From Chondrinema litorale (lineage in GTDB: Bacteria > Bacteroidota > Bacteroidia > Cytophagales > Flammeovirgaceae), in NCBI RefSeq assembly GCF_026250525.1, contig NZ_CP111053.1, forward strand, positions 1 to 64,000: a stretch of 64,000 nucleotides of DNA, given 5' to 3'. The notes below the pieces were generated by a model that saw only the letters and a list, made by a program, of their open reading frames with translations, was not told the DNA's origin and did not search any database. The position numbers and the translations under genes were made by a program. Below, in pieces: positions 17,327 through 26,406 of this stretch (the first letter of the stretch is position 1; each line of letters opens with the position of its first letter).

Positions 17327-18520
17327 TCAAGTGAATGAAAGCATTCCTCTAATTCCAGATTCGAGCCCTCTGAGCTCAGCTAATCCGCGCATTCTGCCAA
17401 TTGCCGAGTAGCCCGGATAAAAGTTTCTTCCTGCATCAAAGCTGAATTGGTGACCGTGATCTGGTCTCATCGGAATATCTACTACAGCTTTAGCTGATGC
17501 ATTTCGTTTGGCTTGTTCTTTTATTAATCCCCACATTATGGCAAACATATTTACACTGCCATTGAGGTGATCTGCTTCATGGAAACTGCCATCATCTTCC
17601 CATTTTACATTTCTGAGGTGTATAAAATGGATGTGTTTTCCTAAACGGGCAATCATACCGGGTAAGTCATTTTTAGGATTTGCTCCTAATGAACCTGTAC
17701 AAAATGTAATGCCATTCGATGGAGAATCTACCATTTCTACAATTGCTTTGAGGTCATTTTCATTACTTGCAATTCTTGGTAAACCTAGAATGGAGAAGGG
17801 GGGATCATCTGGATGAATACACATCTTAATGCCTACACTTTCTGCTGTAGGAATAATTCTTTCTAAAAAGTATTTAAGATTTTCCTGAAGTTTTGCATGA
17901 TCAATTTTTTTATAGATGTTTAAAAATTGCTGAAATTCTGGAATGCTAAAAACTTCATCTGTCCCAGGCAGACCCGCCATAATGGTATTTTGTAGTCTTT
18001 CTTTTTCCGAATTACTTGCCTCCTCAAAATAAATAGCAGCCTTATCGCGAACACTTTTCGAAAAGTCTTTTTCGGCTCCTTCACGCTTTAGCATAAACAT
18101 ATCAAAAGCAGCCAGTGCAGGAGCATAATATCTTAGTGCTTCAGAACTATCTTTTAAAGTATATTTTAGGTGAGTTCTTGTCCAGTCGAGCACTGGCATA
18201 AAATTGTAGCAAACTACTTTTAGCCCACAAGCGGCTAGGTTTTTTAGTGAGATACAATACTTCTCGATCATCTCATCTCGCTGTACTGCTCCCGTTTTTA
18301 TGCTTTCATGGATATTGAGGCTTTCTACAACAGACCATTTCAAACCTTTTTCCTCAATGGCATCCACTCTTTTTTTAATTTCTTCTTTTTCCCAAACATC
18401 GCCACAAGGTATGTGATGTAGGGCTGTAACAATTCCTTCGGCGCCAGTTTGCTTAATTTCATCCAGTGTTACGGCATCTTGTGGACCAAACCAACGCCAT
18501 GTTTGCAGTAATTTTTTCAT
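17327..18520 (-). CDS. uxuA: Mannonate dehydratase
   Basis: Converts D-mannonate to 2-keto-3-deoxy-D-gluconate in the cytosol, using Mn2+/Fe2+. The 397-residue TIM barrel begins with the family signature LLQTWRWFGPQDAVTLDEI and shows the metal-site segments MCIHPDDPP (about 240-248), TFCTGSLGANP (about 274-284), HFIHLRNVK (about 298-306) and DIPMRPDHGHQ near 350. Length equals E. coli UxuA. It follows the SDR gene with a 115-base gap containing a hairpin, so its expression may be tuned separately in the operon. Confidence 0.96.
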   Translation of the reverse strand: MKKLLQTWRWFGPQDAVTLDEIKQTGAEGIVTALHHIPCGDVWEKEEIKKRVDAIEEKGLKWSVVESLNIHESIKTGAVQRDEMIEKYCISLKNLAACGLKVVCYNFMPVLDWTRTHLKYTLKDSSEALRYYAPALAAFDMFMLKREGAEKDFSKSVRDKAAIYFEEASNSEKERLQNTIMAGLPGTDEVFSIPEFQQFLNIYKKIDHAKLQENLKYFLERIIPTAESVGIKMCIHPDDPPFSILGLPRIASNENDLKAIVEMVDSPSNGITFCTGSLGANPKNDLPGMIARLGKHIHFIHLRNVKWEDDGSFHEADHLNGSVNMFAIMWGLIKEQAKRNASAKAVVDIPMRPDHGHQFSFDAGRNFYPGYSAIGRMRGLAELRGLESGIRGMLSFT

Positions 18521-18595
18521 ATGAAAACTTTTAAGATGCAGTATATTTTATTTAAGGTGTGATTTGATGTGGACAATACAAATCAAAAGAGAGAG

Positions 18596-18626
18596 ACTTC
18601 TGCACATAAATTTTATATGCAGAAGT
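18596..18626 (-). other. Intra-operon hairpin between SDR gene and uxuA
   Basis: A perfect 9-bp stem, acttctgca (18596-18604) and tgcagaagt (18618-18626). On the minus strand it is followed by a pyrimidine-rich CTCTCTCTTTTG stretch, not a clean U-tract. It could be a leaky terminator, a processing site or a 3'-end stabiliser giving different levels of the upstream and downstream genes. Confidence 0.55.
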
Positions 18627-18635
18627 AATGATTTT

Positions 18636-19460
18636 TTATACTCCACTGTAAGAACTAAAACCTCCATCTATTGGAATAATAGTACCTGTTACAAATTGAG
18701 AAGCTTCGCTGCATAAGTATAAAATTGCACCGTTTAACTCAGATTTATCTCCAAATCTGCCCATTGGTGTATTTTGTATTACTTGTTGTCCTCTTTCAGT
18801 ATAGCTTCCATCTTCGTTGGTGAGTAGTTTTCGGTTTTGGTTGCCAATAAAGAAACCAGGAGCAATGGCATTTACTCTTAAACCAGAACCAAATTTAGAA
18901 GCCAGTTCTAATGCCATCCATCTGGTAAGCATATCGATACCTGCTTTTGCCATTGAGTAGCCCATTACCCTACTGATAGAATGAGTGGCTGCCATCGAAG
19001 AGATATTGATAATGCTGCCTTCTTTTTGTTCGGTCATGGTTTTACCAAAAACTAAAGAAGGAATTACCGAACCCATCAAATTAAGGTCTAGCACTTTTCG
19101 AACGGCATCAATAGATACATCGAAAACTGTTTGGTCTGGTGAAACAGTGGCACCGGGCATGTTACCGCCAGCGGCATTAATTAGGCAATCAATTCTTCCC
19201 CATTTTTCAAGAATTTGTTCATTAACCTTTTCCAGATTTTCTTTTTCCAGAACATTGGCAGCAAGACCGATTGCATCGCCGCCAGCATCATTCAGTTCTT
19301 TCGCTTTCGCTTCGGCAGGCTCTGCTTTTAAATCCAACAAGGCGATTTTTGCGCCGTTTTCACTCAGGTATTCAGCCATGGAACCGCCTAGTACGCCTCC
19401 GCCTCCTGTTACAACTATTACCTTTCCGCTTACATCAAATAAATTCTTTTTCTCTTCCAT
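18636..19460 (-). CDS. SDR oxidoreductase, probable D-mannonate/fructuronate reductase
   Basis: 274-residue classical short-chain dehydrogenase. Cofactor motif TGGGGVLGG (about 18-26), NAAG motif (LINAAGGN, about 93-100), catalytic serine in INISSMAATHS and YxxxK as YSMAKAG are all present. Its place directly beside uxuA, and the absence of a classical UxuB in the window, make D-fructuronate reduction to D-mannonate the likely reaction; this is the common arrangement in Bacteroidota, but specificity is inferred. Start ATG 19460 lies one base after the stop of the preceding gene (taa-a-atg), indicating translational coupling. Confidence 0.85.
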   Translation of the reverse strand: MEEKKNLFDVSGKVIVVTGGGGVLGGSMAEYLSENGAKIALLDLKAEPAEAKAKELNDAGGDAIGLAANVLEKENLEKVNEQILEKWGRIDCLINAAGGNMPGATVSPDQTVFDVSIDAVRKVLDLNLMGSVIPSLVFGKTMTEQKEGSIINISSMAATHSISRVMGYSMAKAGIDMLTRWMALELASKFGSGLRVNAIAPGFFIGNQNRKLLTNEDGSYTERGQQVIQNTPMGRFGDKSELNGAILYLCSEASQFVTGTIIPIDGGFSSYSGV

Positions 19461-19461
19461 T

Positions 19462-20919
19462 TTAATTGCTGGTGTTTTGGTGACTTAATTTATATGCTTC
19501 TGTTGTGATAAAATATTTAGTAATTATGTTCTGTTTTTCCCAATCGGGTATTTTTCCTTCTTTCAGGTATTCGAGGTATTTTTCTGTTACCTGAGAGAAG
19601 TGAGCTTCGTGCCCATTTTTATATTTTTCAGGGATGATGATTTCCCAACCATTGTCTGATTTCTTCATCTCCATTCCCGGATATTTGTTGGCTAAGCTTG
19701 CAAGAGTCGACTTTAATCCAGCTTCAATACTTGCAGCATCGCTACCTGCTACAGGCTCTACATATAAAGTAGGCTGATAATTTTGAGGAGCATCTTGTCT
19801 GATAATAAGGTTCGCTTTTGTGCCTCGCATCATTGAAAAGTGTGTGTCTTTTGCACCTTCTGGCGCTTCAAAATTCCAGATTACAGAGGCTTTGCCATGC
19901 ACACCTCTGGTAGTAAAAATGATCTCACCATTAGCATATACCTGTAGCGAATCGTTTACTACATCTTTGTTCAAGAAATCTGGAAATTGAGTTTCACCAG
20001 TAACCTTTTCAAATTGTGTGGAAGATAAACTAGTTGGCCAACGCTTACCAGAAATCACCTCAGTTTCAGTTTTGTAATCGATACCTTGTTCAGGAAAACA
20101 TTCCCAAAGAATAAGGTCAACCAAGTGCGTGGAAACATCTACAATTCCTTCTCCTTGTTGCTTAATGTCGAAAAACCATGTAGGCCTTTTTAATGGAAGC
20201 CCAGAAACGTATTTGAAAAAGTGATGCACGCTTTCTTTTGAAATGGCTGGGTTTTCAGGAGTTCCTTTTTCCAAGTCTCCAAACACTTCTGGAAAAGCCG
20301 ATAACTCTTTCTGCATAATGGTACTGATCTCAAATCGCTCAGTCATGATGTCGTATACCAGCAATCCTTTTTTATCAGCCTCTTCCAAAGCAGATTTTAA
20401 AAGCTCGAATTCAGCAGGCTCAATCACCATAGGCTTATCAGCCAATACATGAATATTGTTTTTTACAGCTTCGCTGATGTATTCAGTTTTCTTACCATTA
20501 TTACCAGCCACCATCATCACATTTCCGGGTTTTTCTGCCAGCATTTTCTCAAAGAAATCATCACCAGTATACACCACTTCTTCCCAATTGGTTGGTTGGT
20601 CTTCTCTGCTGTTATACAATTCTATTTTTGAAAGATGCTGTTGAACATCGTCTCCTTCAGGAGCAAAAACATAAGCTTTGGGCGATATCTGCGGATACAT
20701 AAATTTTTGCACTAAAGCTGAATGAAAATGTCCGGGGTCTACCGTCATCAAAACAACTTCTCCCTTCTCACCTGAAAATTTAGGGATGTCTTCTTCCTGT
20801 TTATCTTCCATTTTCCCGGATTGTGGACTAGTGCATGCACCCGAAACAATGGCAATAGCAAAGGCTGTTGCGACTGCTCTTATTAGTGATTTTGTTAGCA
20901 TGCTTTTTCTCAAGTTCAT
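19462..20919 (-). CDS. Exported Gfo/Idh/MocA oxidoreductase, lipoprotein
   Basis: 485 residues. The N-terminus is a lipoprotein signal (lipobox VSGAC, Cys29), followed by a Rossmann-type region (VVLMTVDPGHFHSALVQKFM) with the motif VLADKPMVIEPAEFELL around residue 155-170 that carries the EKP-like catalytic lysine typical of the family. The C-terminal part (about 250-485) resembles the Oxidoreduct_C domain. The protein would sit in the envelope with a tightly held nicotinamide cofactor. The second of two such enzymes in this operon. Sugar substrate unknown. A later in-frame Met at residue 7 is a possible start. Confidence 0.82.
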   Translation of the reverse strand: MNLRKSMLTKSLIRAVATAFAIAIVSGACTSPQSGKMEDKQEEDIPKFSGEKGEVVLMTVDPGHFHSALVQKFMYPQISPKAYVFAPEGDDVQQHLSKIELYNSREDQPTNWEEVVYTGDDFFEKMLAEKPGNVMMVAGNNGKKTEYISEAVKNNIHVLADKPMVIEPAEFELLKSALEEADKKGLLVYDIMTERFEISTIMQKELSAFPEVFGDLEKGTPENPAISKESVHHFFKYVSGLPLKRPTWFFDIKQQGEGIVDVSTHLVDLILWECFPEQGIDYKTETEVISGKRWPTSLSSTQFEKVTGETQFPDFLNKDVVNDSLQVYANGEIIFTTRGVHGKASVIWNFEAPEGAKDTHFSMMRGTKANLIIRQDAPQNYQPTLYVEPVAGSDAASIEAGLKSTLASLANKYPGMEMKKSDNGWEIIIPEKYKNGHEAHFSQVTEKYLEYLKEGKIPDWEKQNIITKYFITTEAYKLSHQNTSN

Positions 20920-20944
20920 AAAATTTAGTTTAGCGAATGATTAA

Positions 20945-22402
20945 TTATTTTAAATCAAATTCTGAATAAGATAGCTTGTCGATATGCTTAAATCCCCATG
21001 GATATCTCTGAGGTCTAGAAAGCATCGCATTGGCTTCATCGTCGTTTTTAAATCTTTCGTTTATTGGATCCCAGTGCAGTTTTCGCTGTAATTTCATTCC
21101 GATGTGTGCAACGAGACAAGCACTGCAAGAGCGATGGGCAACTTCAACAGGAGCTACAGGTTGGTTTCTGGTTTGGATGCAGTCTAACCAATTGCCATGC
21201 TGCTCTTCGCTGTGATAGAGATGAATTTCATTTTCTTCGATTTTTGAAGTGAGAATTTTAGGATCGCTTGCCTGCAAAGCCGGATTTCCATTTCCAGAAG
21301 TTGGATCGCTACTGGTTACAGAAACATCTCCACGAGAAACAAACAACCATCCTTCAGTTCCTTCGAATCGTACGCCATTCGTGAAAGCACTGCTAATTTC
21401 CATAGTTACACCATTCTCATATTTGGCAGTTACTGAGAAATCTCCATGTACATTCCACAAACCACTTGTTGGAAAATCTGCTTTCCCTTCAACTTCGATT
21501 GGGCCAGTGTATTCGGTTCCTAATCCCCAGTGAGCCGTATCGATGTGGTGAGCACCCCAACCGGTAATCATCCCTGCTCCGAACTGTTCTATTCTCAACC
21601 AACCCGGTCTAGAAAAATCGTTTTGCGGATGCACGCCATTTTCGGTGTAATAAACTTCTGGTGTGGAACCTAGCCACATATCATAATTTAAGTTTTCTGG
21701 CACTGGCATTTCAGCCCATTTTTCACCAGCGGGATCAGTTCCCAACCCAACTTTTACAGTTTTAATTTCACCAATTCTGCCATTTCTCACCAGTTCGCAA
21801 ACATGCTTAAATTGAGGCCACGGATTTGTAGATCTTTGTTGGCTGCCTATTTGAAAAATGCGCCCGGTTTTATGTACAATGTTGCTCATTGCCCTACCTT
21901 CTTCAATAGTGAGTGCAGCCGGTTTTTGTAGATAAATATCTTTTCCAGCGAGTGCAGCTTCTATGGCAGGTTGCGCATGCCAGTGATCGGGTGTACTAAT
22001 AATTACCGCATCAATGTCTTTATCCATTAACATCTCACGGTAATCTTCATAGGTTTTTACATCTACATAATTTGCTTTCCCTTTTTTCTCTGTGTAATAA
22101 TTTTCGATAAACTGTTTACCAAGATTTGCCCTTTTGCTATCTGGGTCACTCACTGCTACTACTCGAGCAATATCGTATTTCATGGTTTCGGGTAAATCGT
22201 GACCTCTGGCAATTCTACCAAAGCCAATTTGCCCAATATTAATTTTGTTACTAGGCGCATTTTTACCTAGCACAGATGCTGGCACAATGGTAGGCATAAA
22301 TATAGAGCCGACACCCAATGCTGATGTTTTGAGATAGTCTCTTCTACTTAGCTTGTTAATTGCTTTTTTAGTAGTTTGTTTTTTCATTTTCATATTTGTC
22401 AA
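20945..22402 (-). CDS. Exported Gfo/Idh/MocA oxidoreductase with Tat signal
   Basis: 485 residues. A twin-arginine signal (SRRDYLKTSALGVGSIF, about 19-35) implies folding with cofactor in the cytoplasm before export. The Rossmann start INIGQIGFGRIARGHD (about 54-69) and the EKP-equivalent DIYLQKPAALTIEEG follow, with a His-rich catalytic segment GWGAHHIDTAHWGL (about 278-291). These enzymes oxidise or reduce sugar hydroxyls with NAD(P). Placed 3 bases after the DUF6807-ThuA gene and 25 bases before the lipoprotein paralogue. Substrate is not identifiable. Confidence 0.88.
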   Translation of the reverse strand: MTNMKMKKQTTKKAINKLSRRDYLKTSALGVGSIFMPTIVPASVLGKNAPSNKINIGQIGFGRIARGHDLPETMKYDIARVVAVSDPDSKRANLGKQFIENYYTEKKGKANYVDVKTYEDYREMLMDKDIDAVIISTPDHWHAQPAIEAALAGKDIYLQKPAALTIEEGRAMSNIVHKTGRIFQIGSQQRSTNPWPQFKHVCELVRNGRIGEIKTVKVGLGTDPAGEKWAEMPVPENLNYDMWLGSTPEVYYTENGVHPQNDFSRPGWLRIEQFGAGMITGWGAHHIDTAHWGLGTEYTGPIEVEGKADFPTSGLWNVHGDFSVTAKYENGVTMEISSAFTNGVRFEGTEGWLFVSRGDVSVTSSDPTSGNGNPALQASDPKILTSKIEENEIHLYHSEEQHGNWLDCIQTRNQPVAPVEVAHRSCSACLVAHIGMKLQRKLHWDPINERFKNDDEANAMLSRPQRYPWGFKHIDKLSYSEFDLK

Positions 22403-22405
22403 TGT

Positions 22406-24460
22406 TTAATCTTCAGGAAGTGATTTTTTGTGAGTTTGTCCGTCTATTGCCCAGAGAATTCCGCCAAGAATATGGTTTAAGAATGTTGGGTCTTCGTAAT
22501 CTTCTGGACTGTGGCCTAATGAGGTGTACCATTCTCTGCCACCATCAAAATAGTGATACCACGATATTGGAAAGCTATTGCCAAAAACTTTTCCCGGATA
22601 CTCACTTTTCTTCTCATCTTCTACAGTTTCCAAATCGGCTGCTAGTATCACATGGATATCAGGATTGAGATCGGTAAGATAATAGCATTCATCAGCTCTT
22701 GACCAATTGTTAGGAATAGCAGCCGTTGCAGGATGGTTGGCATCCAGAATTTTCATTCCGAATTCTTGAAAGTTGGCATGCCTGATAAATTTGCCACCTA
22801 GCATTTTCCAGAACCAAGGCCAGTCTCTTTCGGAACCACTTGCCGAATGAATACCCACAAAACCACCTCCATTTTGAATGTAGTGTTGCAATGCATCTTT
22901 TTGTGCTTGTGTATCAAAGATTTTGTTATTGGTATTTGAGAAAACCAATGCATCGTATTGTGCCAGATTTTCATCAGTAAAAACTTTAGGATCTTCGGTC
23001 GCATCTACTTCAAACAGATTTTCTTTACCCAGTTTTTTAATGGCTGCAATGCTGCTAGCAATGTTTTCATGCACATAACCTTCTCCGTTTTTAGTGTATA
23101 GCAGAATGCGTTTTGTGCTTTCTTTTTTGGTAGAAGTGAGTAGGGGTTCTACTTCAACTTTTGGTGGATGCGCATAATCGTACCAGTAACTTTCTGCGGT
23201 AGCTGCATCCATTTCTCCTTCAAAAGTGACCATTCTATACTTTAATGTATACTGCTTACCGGGTTCCATTTCCCAGTCACGATCCATGGTTGGGTTAAAG
23301 TTGAGGAAAACATTTTCTTTGCCATTGTTAGAACCTTCTGGCCAGATACGAATCATTTCTGGGTAATTGTAATTGCTAGGGTAGGTCATGAACAAAGCAC
23401 CAGAATTGCCTGATTCTGTAGGACCAGAAATAATTACCCATCTGGCACGGGTAGAGTTTCCATCTTTCTTTTGTTTCCCTTGCGAAGTGAGTAAAGATAC
23501 ATTGTTATCATCCCAACTGGCTCTAGCTCTGTAACCAAATCCTTGATAGCGGTACTCAACCAAAGTGAGCGGGTTTTCAGTGCCACATCTATAAACAGAA
23601 GTAAAATCTACAACTATGTTATCGGAGTTTTGACCGGTATCCCAAATTTTTAACTGGTAAGTTTCCTTTAAAGCGGTTTCTTCTTTTTGGCGAGTAGAAT
23701 CTTCAAATACAACATGATCTTGCGTAACTTCTAATTCTCCGAATACATCGCCACTATTAAATGCAGGCACTTCATTTACTTTAATGGTACCATGTGCTTT
23801 TATCAAATTCCAGAAATCAGTCTCTTTTCCTTTGTATTCTGTGTGTGTCCAAGGGTTCCAGATTCCATAGTGATGATAATGGTCATCTGGCTGAATACGT
23901 GTTAGAACACTGCCTTTTGGCGACCACAATGGATGGATGTAACCACCACGTTCAAATAATTCTGAAACACCTGCTGGTGGAGGAGTAATTGCGTAATGAT
24001 AATTTAAAACAGGTTTGCCTCTACGTTTTACTTCTATGGCTTCCCCATTATTTTTTAGTGTGATGGCTTGTTTACTTTCATCTCCTTTTTTCTCCTGTAC
24101 CAATTCGTAGATTCTTTTTGTATTGGCAGCAGATTCTCCTTCGAGTATCCAGTACAAACGCGGAGTGTAGGTTAAATCGAGCTGAGCAGCTACTGGTTTT
24201 CTTGTGCTTGTTGTAACTTCGTAAAGTTGTAGTGCATAGTCTTCTTGTTGCAGTGTGATGCCTTCAATTGAAGCACCAACTGGGGTGTTTTGCCTGTCTT
24301 TTTCGCCAATTTCTACAGTTAATCTGGCAAGTGTACGGGCATTTTGTGCTTGAATTTTAGTGGGAAAAATAGCTGTTATCAGCATCAAAATAAAGAAAAT
24401 CTTGCTATCGGGCTTGGTGCCGACTTGTTTGTTTTGGGTGCTAAGGTTATTCATTTTCAT
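22406..24460 (-). CDS. DUF6807 (PmoA-like) and ThuA-domain fusion, exported
   Basis: 684 residues: N-terminal signal (about 20-39), a beta-rich DUF6807/PmoA-like domain (about 45-440; conserved DDHYHHYGIWNPWTH at 192-206 and FERGGYIHPLWSP just before it), and a C-terminal ThuA class-I glutamine-amidotransferase-like domain (450-674; NGGGFVGIHSASGSERDW and GGREWYTSLGHSPEDY). ThuA domains are tied to 3-keto-sugar or glycoside catabolism; DUF6807 has no established role I can name. As first gene of the operon it lies directly behind the LacI-controlled promoter, with an operator copy touching its start codon. Confidence 0.85.
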   Translation of the reverse strand: MKMNNLSTQNKQVGTKPDSKIFFILMLITAIFPTKIQAQNARTLARLTVEIGEKDRQNTPVGASIEGITLQQEDYALQLYEVTTSTRKPVAAQLDLTYTPRLYWILEGESAANTKRIYELVQEKKGDESKQAITLKNNGEAIEVKRRGKPVLNYHYAITPPPAGVSELFERGGYIHPLWSPKGSVLTRIQPDDHYHHYGIWNPWTHTEYKGKETDFWNLIKAHGTIKVNEVPAFNSGDVFGELEVTQDHVVFEDSTRQKEETALKETYQLKIWDTGQNSDNIVVDFTSVYRCGTENPLTLVEYRYQGFGYRARASWDDNNVSLLTSQGKQKKDGNSTRARWVIISGPTESGNSGALFMTYPSNYNYPEMIRIWPEGSNNGKENVFLNFNPTMDRDWEMEPGKQYTLKYRMVTFEGEMDAATAESYWYDYAHPPKVEVEPLLTSTKKESTKRILLYTKNGEGYVHENIASSIAAIKKLGKENLFEVDATEDPKVFTDENLAQYDALVFSNTNNKIFDTQAQKDALQHYIQNGGGFVGIHSASGSERDWPWFWKMLGGKFIRHANFQEFGMKILDANHPATAAIPNNWSRADECYYLTDLNPDIHVILAADLETVEDEKKSEYPGKVFGNSFPISWYHYFDGGREWYTSLGHSPEDYEDPTFLNHILGGILWAIDGQTHKKSLPED

Positions 24461-24480
24461 TTACGCAATCGGTTGATATT
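24461..24480. promoter_or_regulatory. Second, imperfect LacI-type operator
   Basis: TTACGCAATCGGTTGATATT matches the perfect site at 24537-24556 in 15 of 20 positions (same TTACGCAA left half and CGGTTG core). It abuts the start codon at 24460, and its centre is 76 bases (about seven helical turns) from the first site, so a looped repressor is plausible. Confidence 0.7.
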
Positions 24481-24513
24481 TATAGTTTCGGTCATTAGAG
24501 TATTAGCTCTTTA

Positions 24514-24544
24514 CGAAGTTATATTTATTTATTTTATTACGCAA
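24514..24544 (-). promoter_or_regulatory. Candidate promoter of the hexuronate operon
   Basis: On the minus strand, a TTG (24542-24544, inside the perfect operator) and TAACTTCG (24514-24521, one mismatch from TAnnTTTG) are separated by 20 bases, an acceptable Bacteroidota -33/-7 spacing. Repressor bound to the operator would cover the -33 element. Confidence 0.5.
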
Positions 24545-24556
24545 CCGGTTGCGTAA
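24537..24556. promoter_or_regulatory. Perfect palindromic LacI-type operator
   Basis: TTACGCAACCGGTTGCGTAA is a perfect 20-bp inverted repeat with the central CpG typical of LacI-family sites. It lies between the divergent lacI-type gene and the six-gene operon. Confidence 0.85.
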
Positions 24557-24610
24557 AATATTTTTAATTTGTAATTATGTTATAATATTGCAGTAGAGGA
24601 CAGAAAGCGC

Positions 24611-25642
24611 ATGAAAAAGCAGGTAAAGCACGTAACGATTTATGATATTGCCGCGAAAATGAAAATTTCTCCGGCGACAGTTTCCCGTGCATTAAAAGAT
24701 CACTACAGCATTAGTAAGGAAACCACCAAAGCGGTAAAGAAGACAGCCAGAAATATGGGGTACTTGCCTAATACACTGGCATCGAGTCTGAGGAGTAATA
24801 AAACCAACACAATCGGAGTACTTGTTTCGCGGGTTAATCGGCCTTTTATTTCATCTCTCATTAGTGGGATAGAAGAAGTAGCAAATCTCGAAGGTTATAA
24901 TATTTTTATCTCCCAATCGCTCGATTTGGAAGAGAAAGAAATTGGCAATGTAAAAGCCATGTTTTCGAGCAGGGTAGACGGACTCATTGTTTCGCTAGCG
25001 ATGGAAACAACTAAGTTTGATCACTTTGAGATATTTACAGAGAGAAATATTCCTTTGGTTTTTGTAGATCGAGTGCCAGATGAGATTGAAGCCGACAAAA
25101 TTGTGATAGATAATTTTGCTGCTGCTTTTGAAGTTACCGAACATTTAATTGAGCAAGGTTGTAAACGCATCGCACATTTTGGTGGAGCACAACATATTAA
25201 TGTGTATCACGATCGAAAAAAGGGTTATTTGGCCGCATTACAAAAGCATGACTTACCAGTTGACGAAAAACTAATTACCTATTCTAATCTGGGTAAGGAT
25301 GAAGGTTTCAGCATGACCCAGCAATTGTTGGAACTAGAAAATCCACCAGATGCTATTTTTTCAGCGAATGATACTGCGGCAATTAGTGCAATTCAGTTCG
25401 CAAGAGAAAAGGGGATTCATGTTCCGAATGAATTGGCTGTTGTTGGGTTTAACGACGACTATTTGGCATCCATTATTTCACCATCGCTTACTACAGTAGC
25501 ACATCCAGCTTTTGAAATGGGAAAGATAGCGGCAAATCATTTACTAGAACAAAAAGATAAATCTGATCTGGTTGCTTCAAAAACAACAGTGCTAAAAACT
25601 AGATTTGTAATAAGAGAATCATCAGTTAGAGATAATAAATAG
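24611..25642 (+). CDS. LacI-family transcriptional regulator
   Basis: 343 residues: N-terminal LacI HTH (VTIYDIAAKMKISPATVSRAL, about 8-28, with hinge region LPNTLASSLRSNKTNTIGVLV) and a periplasmic-binding-like effector domain. Ends with the usual VIRESS tail. It is divergent from the operon starting at 24460 and almost certainly recognises the two palindromic sites in the shared 150-base region, repressing both directions in the absence of a sugar-acid or glycoside inducer. The inducer is unknown. ATG at 24611 gives the full HTH. Confidence 0.95.
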   Translation: MKKQVKHVTIYDIAAKMKISPATVSRALKDHYSISKETTKAVKKTARNMGYLPNTLASSLRSNKTNTIGVLVSRVNRPFISSLISGIEEVANLEGYNIFISQSLDLEEKEIGNVKAMFSSRVDGLIVSLAMETTKFDHFEIFTERNIPLVFVDRVPDEIEADKIVIDNFAAAFEVTEHLIEQGCKRIAHFGGAQHINVYHDRKKGYLAALQKHDLPVDEKLITYSNLGKDEGFSMTQQLLELENPPDAIFSANDTAAISAIQFAREKGIHVPNELAVVGFNDDYLASIISPSLTTVAHPAFEMGKIAANHLLEQKDKSDLVASKTTVLKTRFVIRESSVRDNK

Positions 25643-25746
25643 ATCGGTGTTTATTAAAAATATTCATTGATTTTAGCAAAGGTTTGTACCTTCTCGGTGT
25701 ATTTGCATTATATAAACAACAGGTTTGTTTTGAAAAAATACCGGAG

Positions 25747-26406
25747 ATGCTTTACCGAATATTGTTTAACCTGATAAGGATTTCAGGTGTGTTAATTACA
25801 TTATATCTCATTGCTGCATTAGTGCTATCACTAGTATGTATTAAAACTGAAAAAGATGCATGTCTTAAAGATCAGACAATATATGTAAAAACTAATGGTG
25901 TACATGCTGATATAGTGATTCCGGTAAATTGTTTGAGCGAAAACTTCGTGCAAAAACTCCAAATGCCTATTAAGGCTCAATACCTGTCGTTTGGTTGGGG
26001 CGATAAAAACTTTTACCTAAACACCCCAAGTTGGACAGACCTTTCATTTACTACTGCATTTGAAGCTTTGTTTATGCAAAGTGCTTCAGTAATGCATGTA
26101 ACGGCTTACAAATGGAAAAATAAGCAGATGAGTACAGATTGGAAAGAGGTAAAGGTTTGTCAACACCAGCTAGATAAAATTATCAGACATATCTATACTT
26201 CTTTTAAAGATGAAAATATTTATGGCTTTGTGTCTATCAAAAATGCCAATTATCATAGTACAGATAAGTTTTTTGATGCTTATGGAAGTTATAATTGTTT
26301 TTACACTTGCAATACCTGGGTGGTAGACGGATTTCAAAAAGCAAATATTCCTGTAGCGATCTGGTCACCTTTTGATTTTGGTATCTTGTTTCATCTTTCA
26401 GACTAA
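25747..26406 (+). CDS. TIGR02117 / DUF2459 family membrane-associated protein
   Basis: 219 residues from ATG 25747: one hydrophobic N-terminal segment (about 10-32), then a conserved soluble part with YVKTNGVHADIVIPV and YLSFGWGDKNFYLNTPSW that match the DUF2459 family. The family includes many uncharacterised envelope proteins. A TTG at 25684 would add 21 residues but is a poor start. It sits alone between lacI and the GH3 gene; no clear operon. Function unknown. Confidence 0.75.
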   Translation: MLYRILFNLIRISGVLITLYLIAALVLSLVCIKTEKDACLKDQTIYVKTNGVHADIVIPVNCLSENFVQKLQMPIKAQYLSFGWGDKNFYLNTPSWTDLSFTTAFEALFMQSASVMHVTAYKWKNKQMSTDWKEVKVCQHQLDKIIRHIYTSFKDENIYGFVSIKNANYHSTDKFFDAYGSYNCFYTCNTWVVDGFQKANIPVAIWSPFDFGILFHLSD

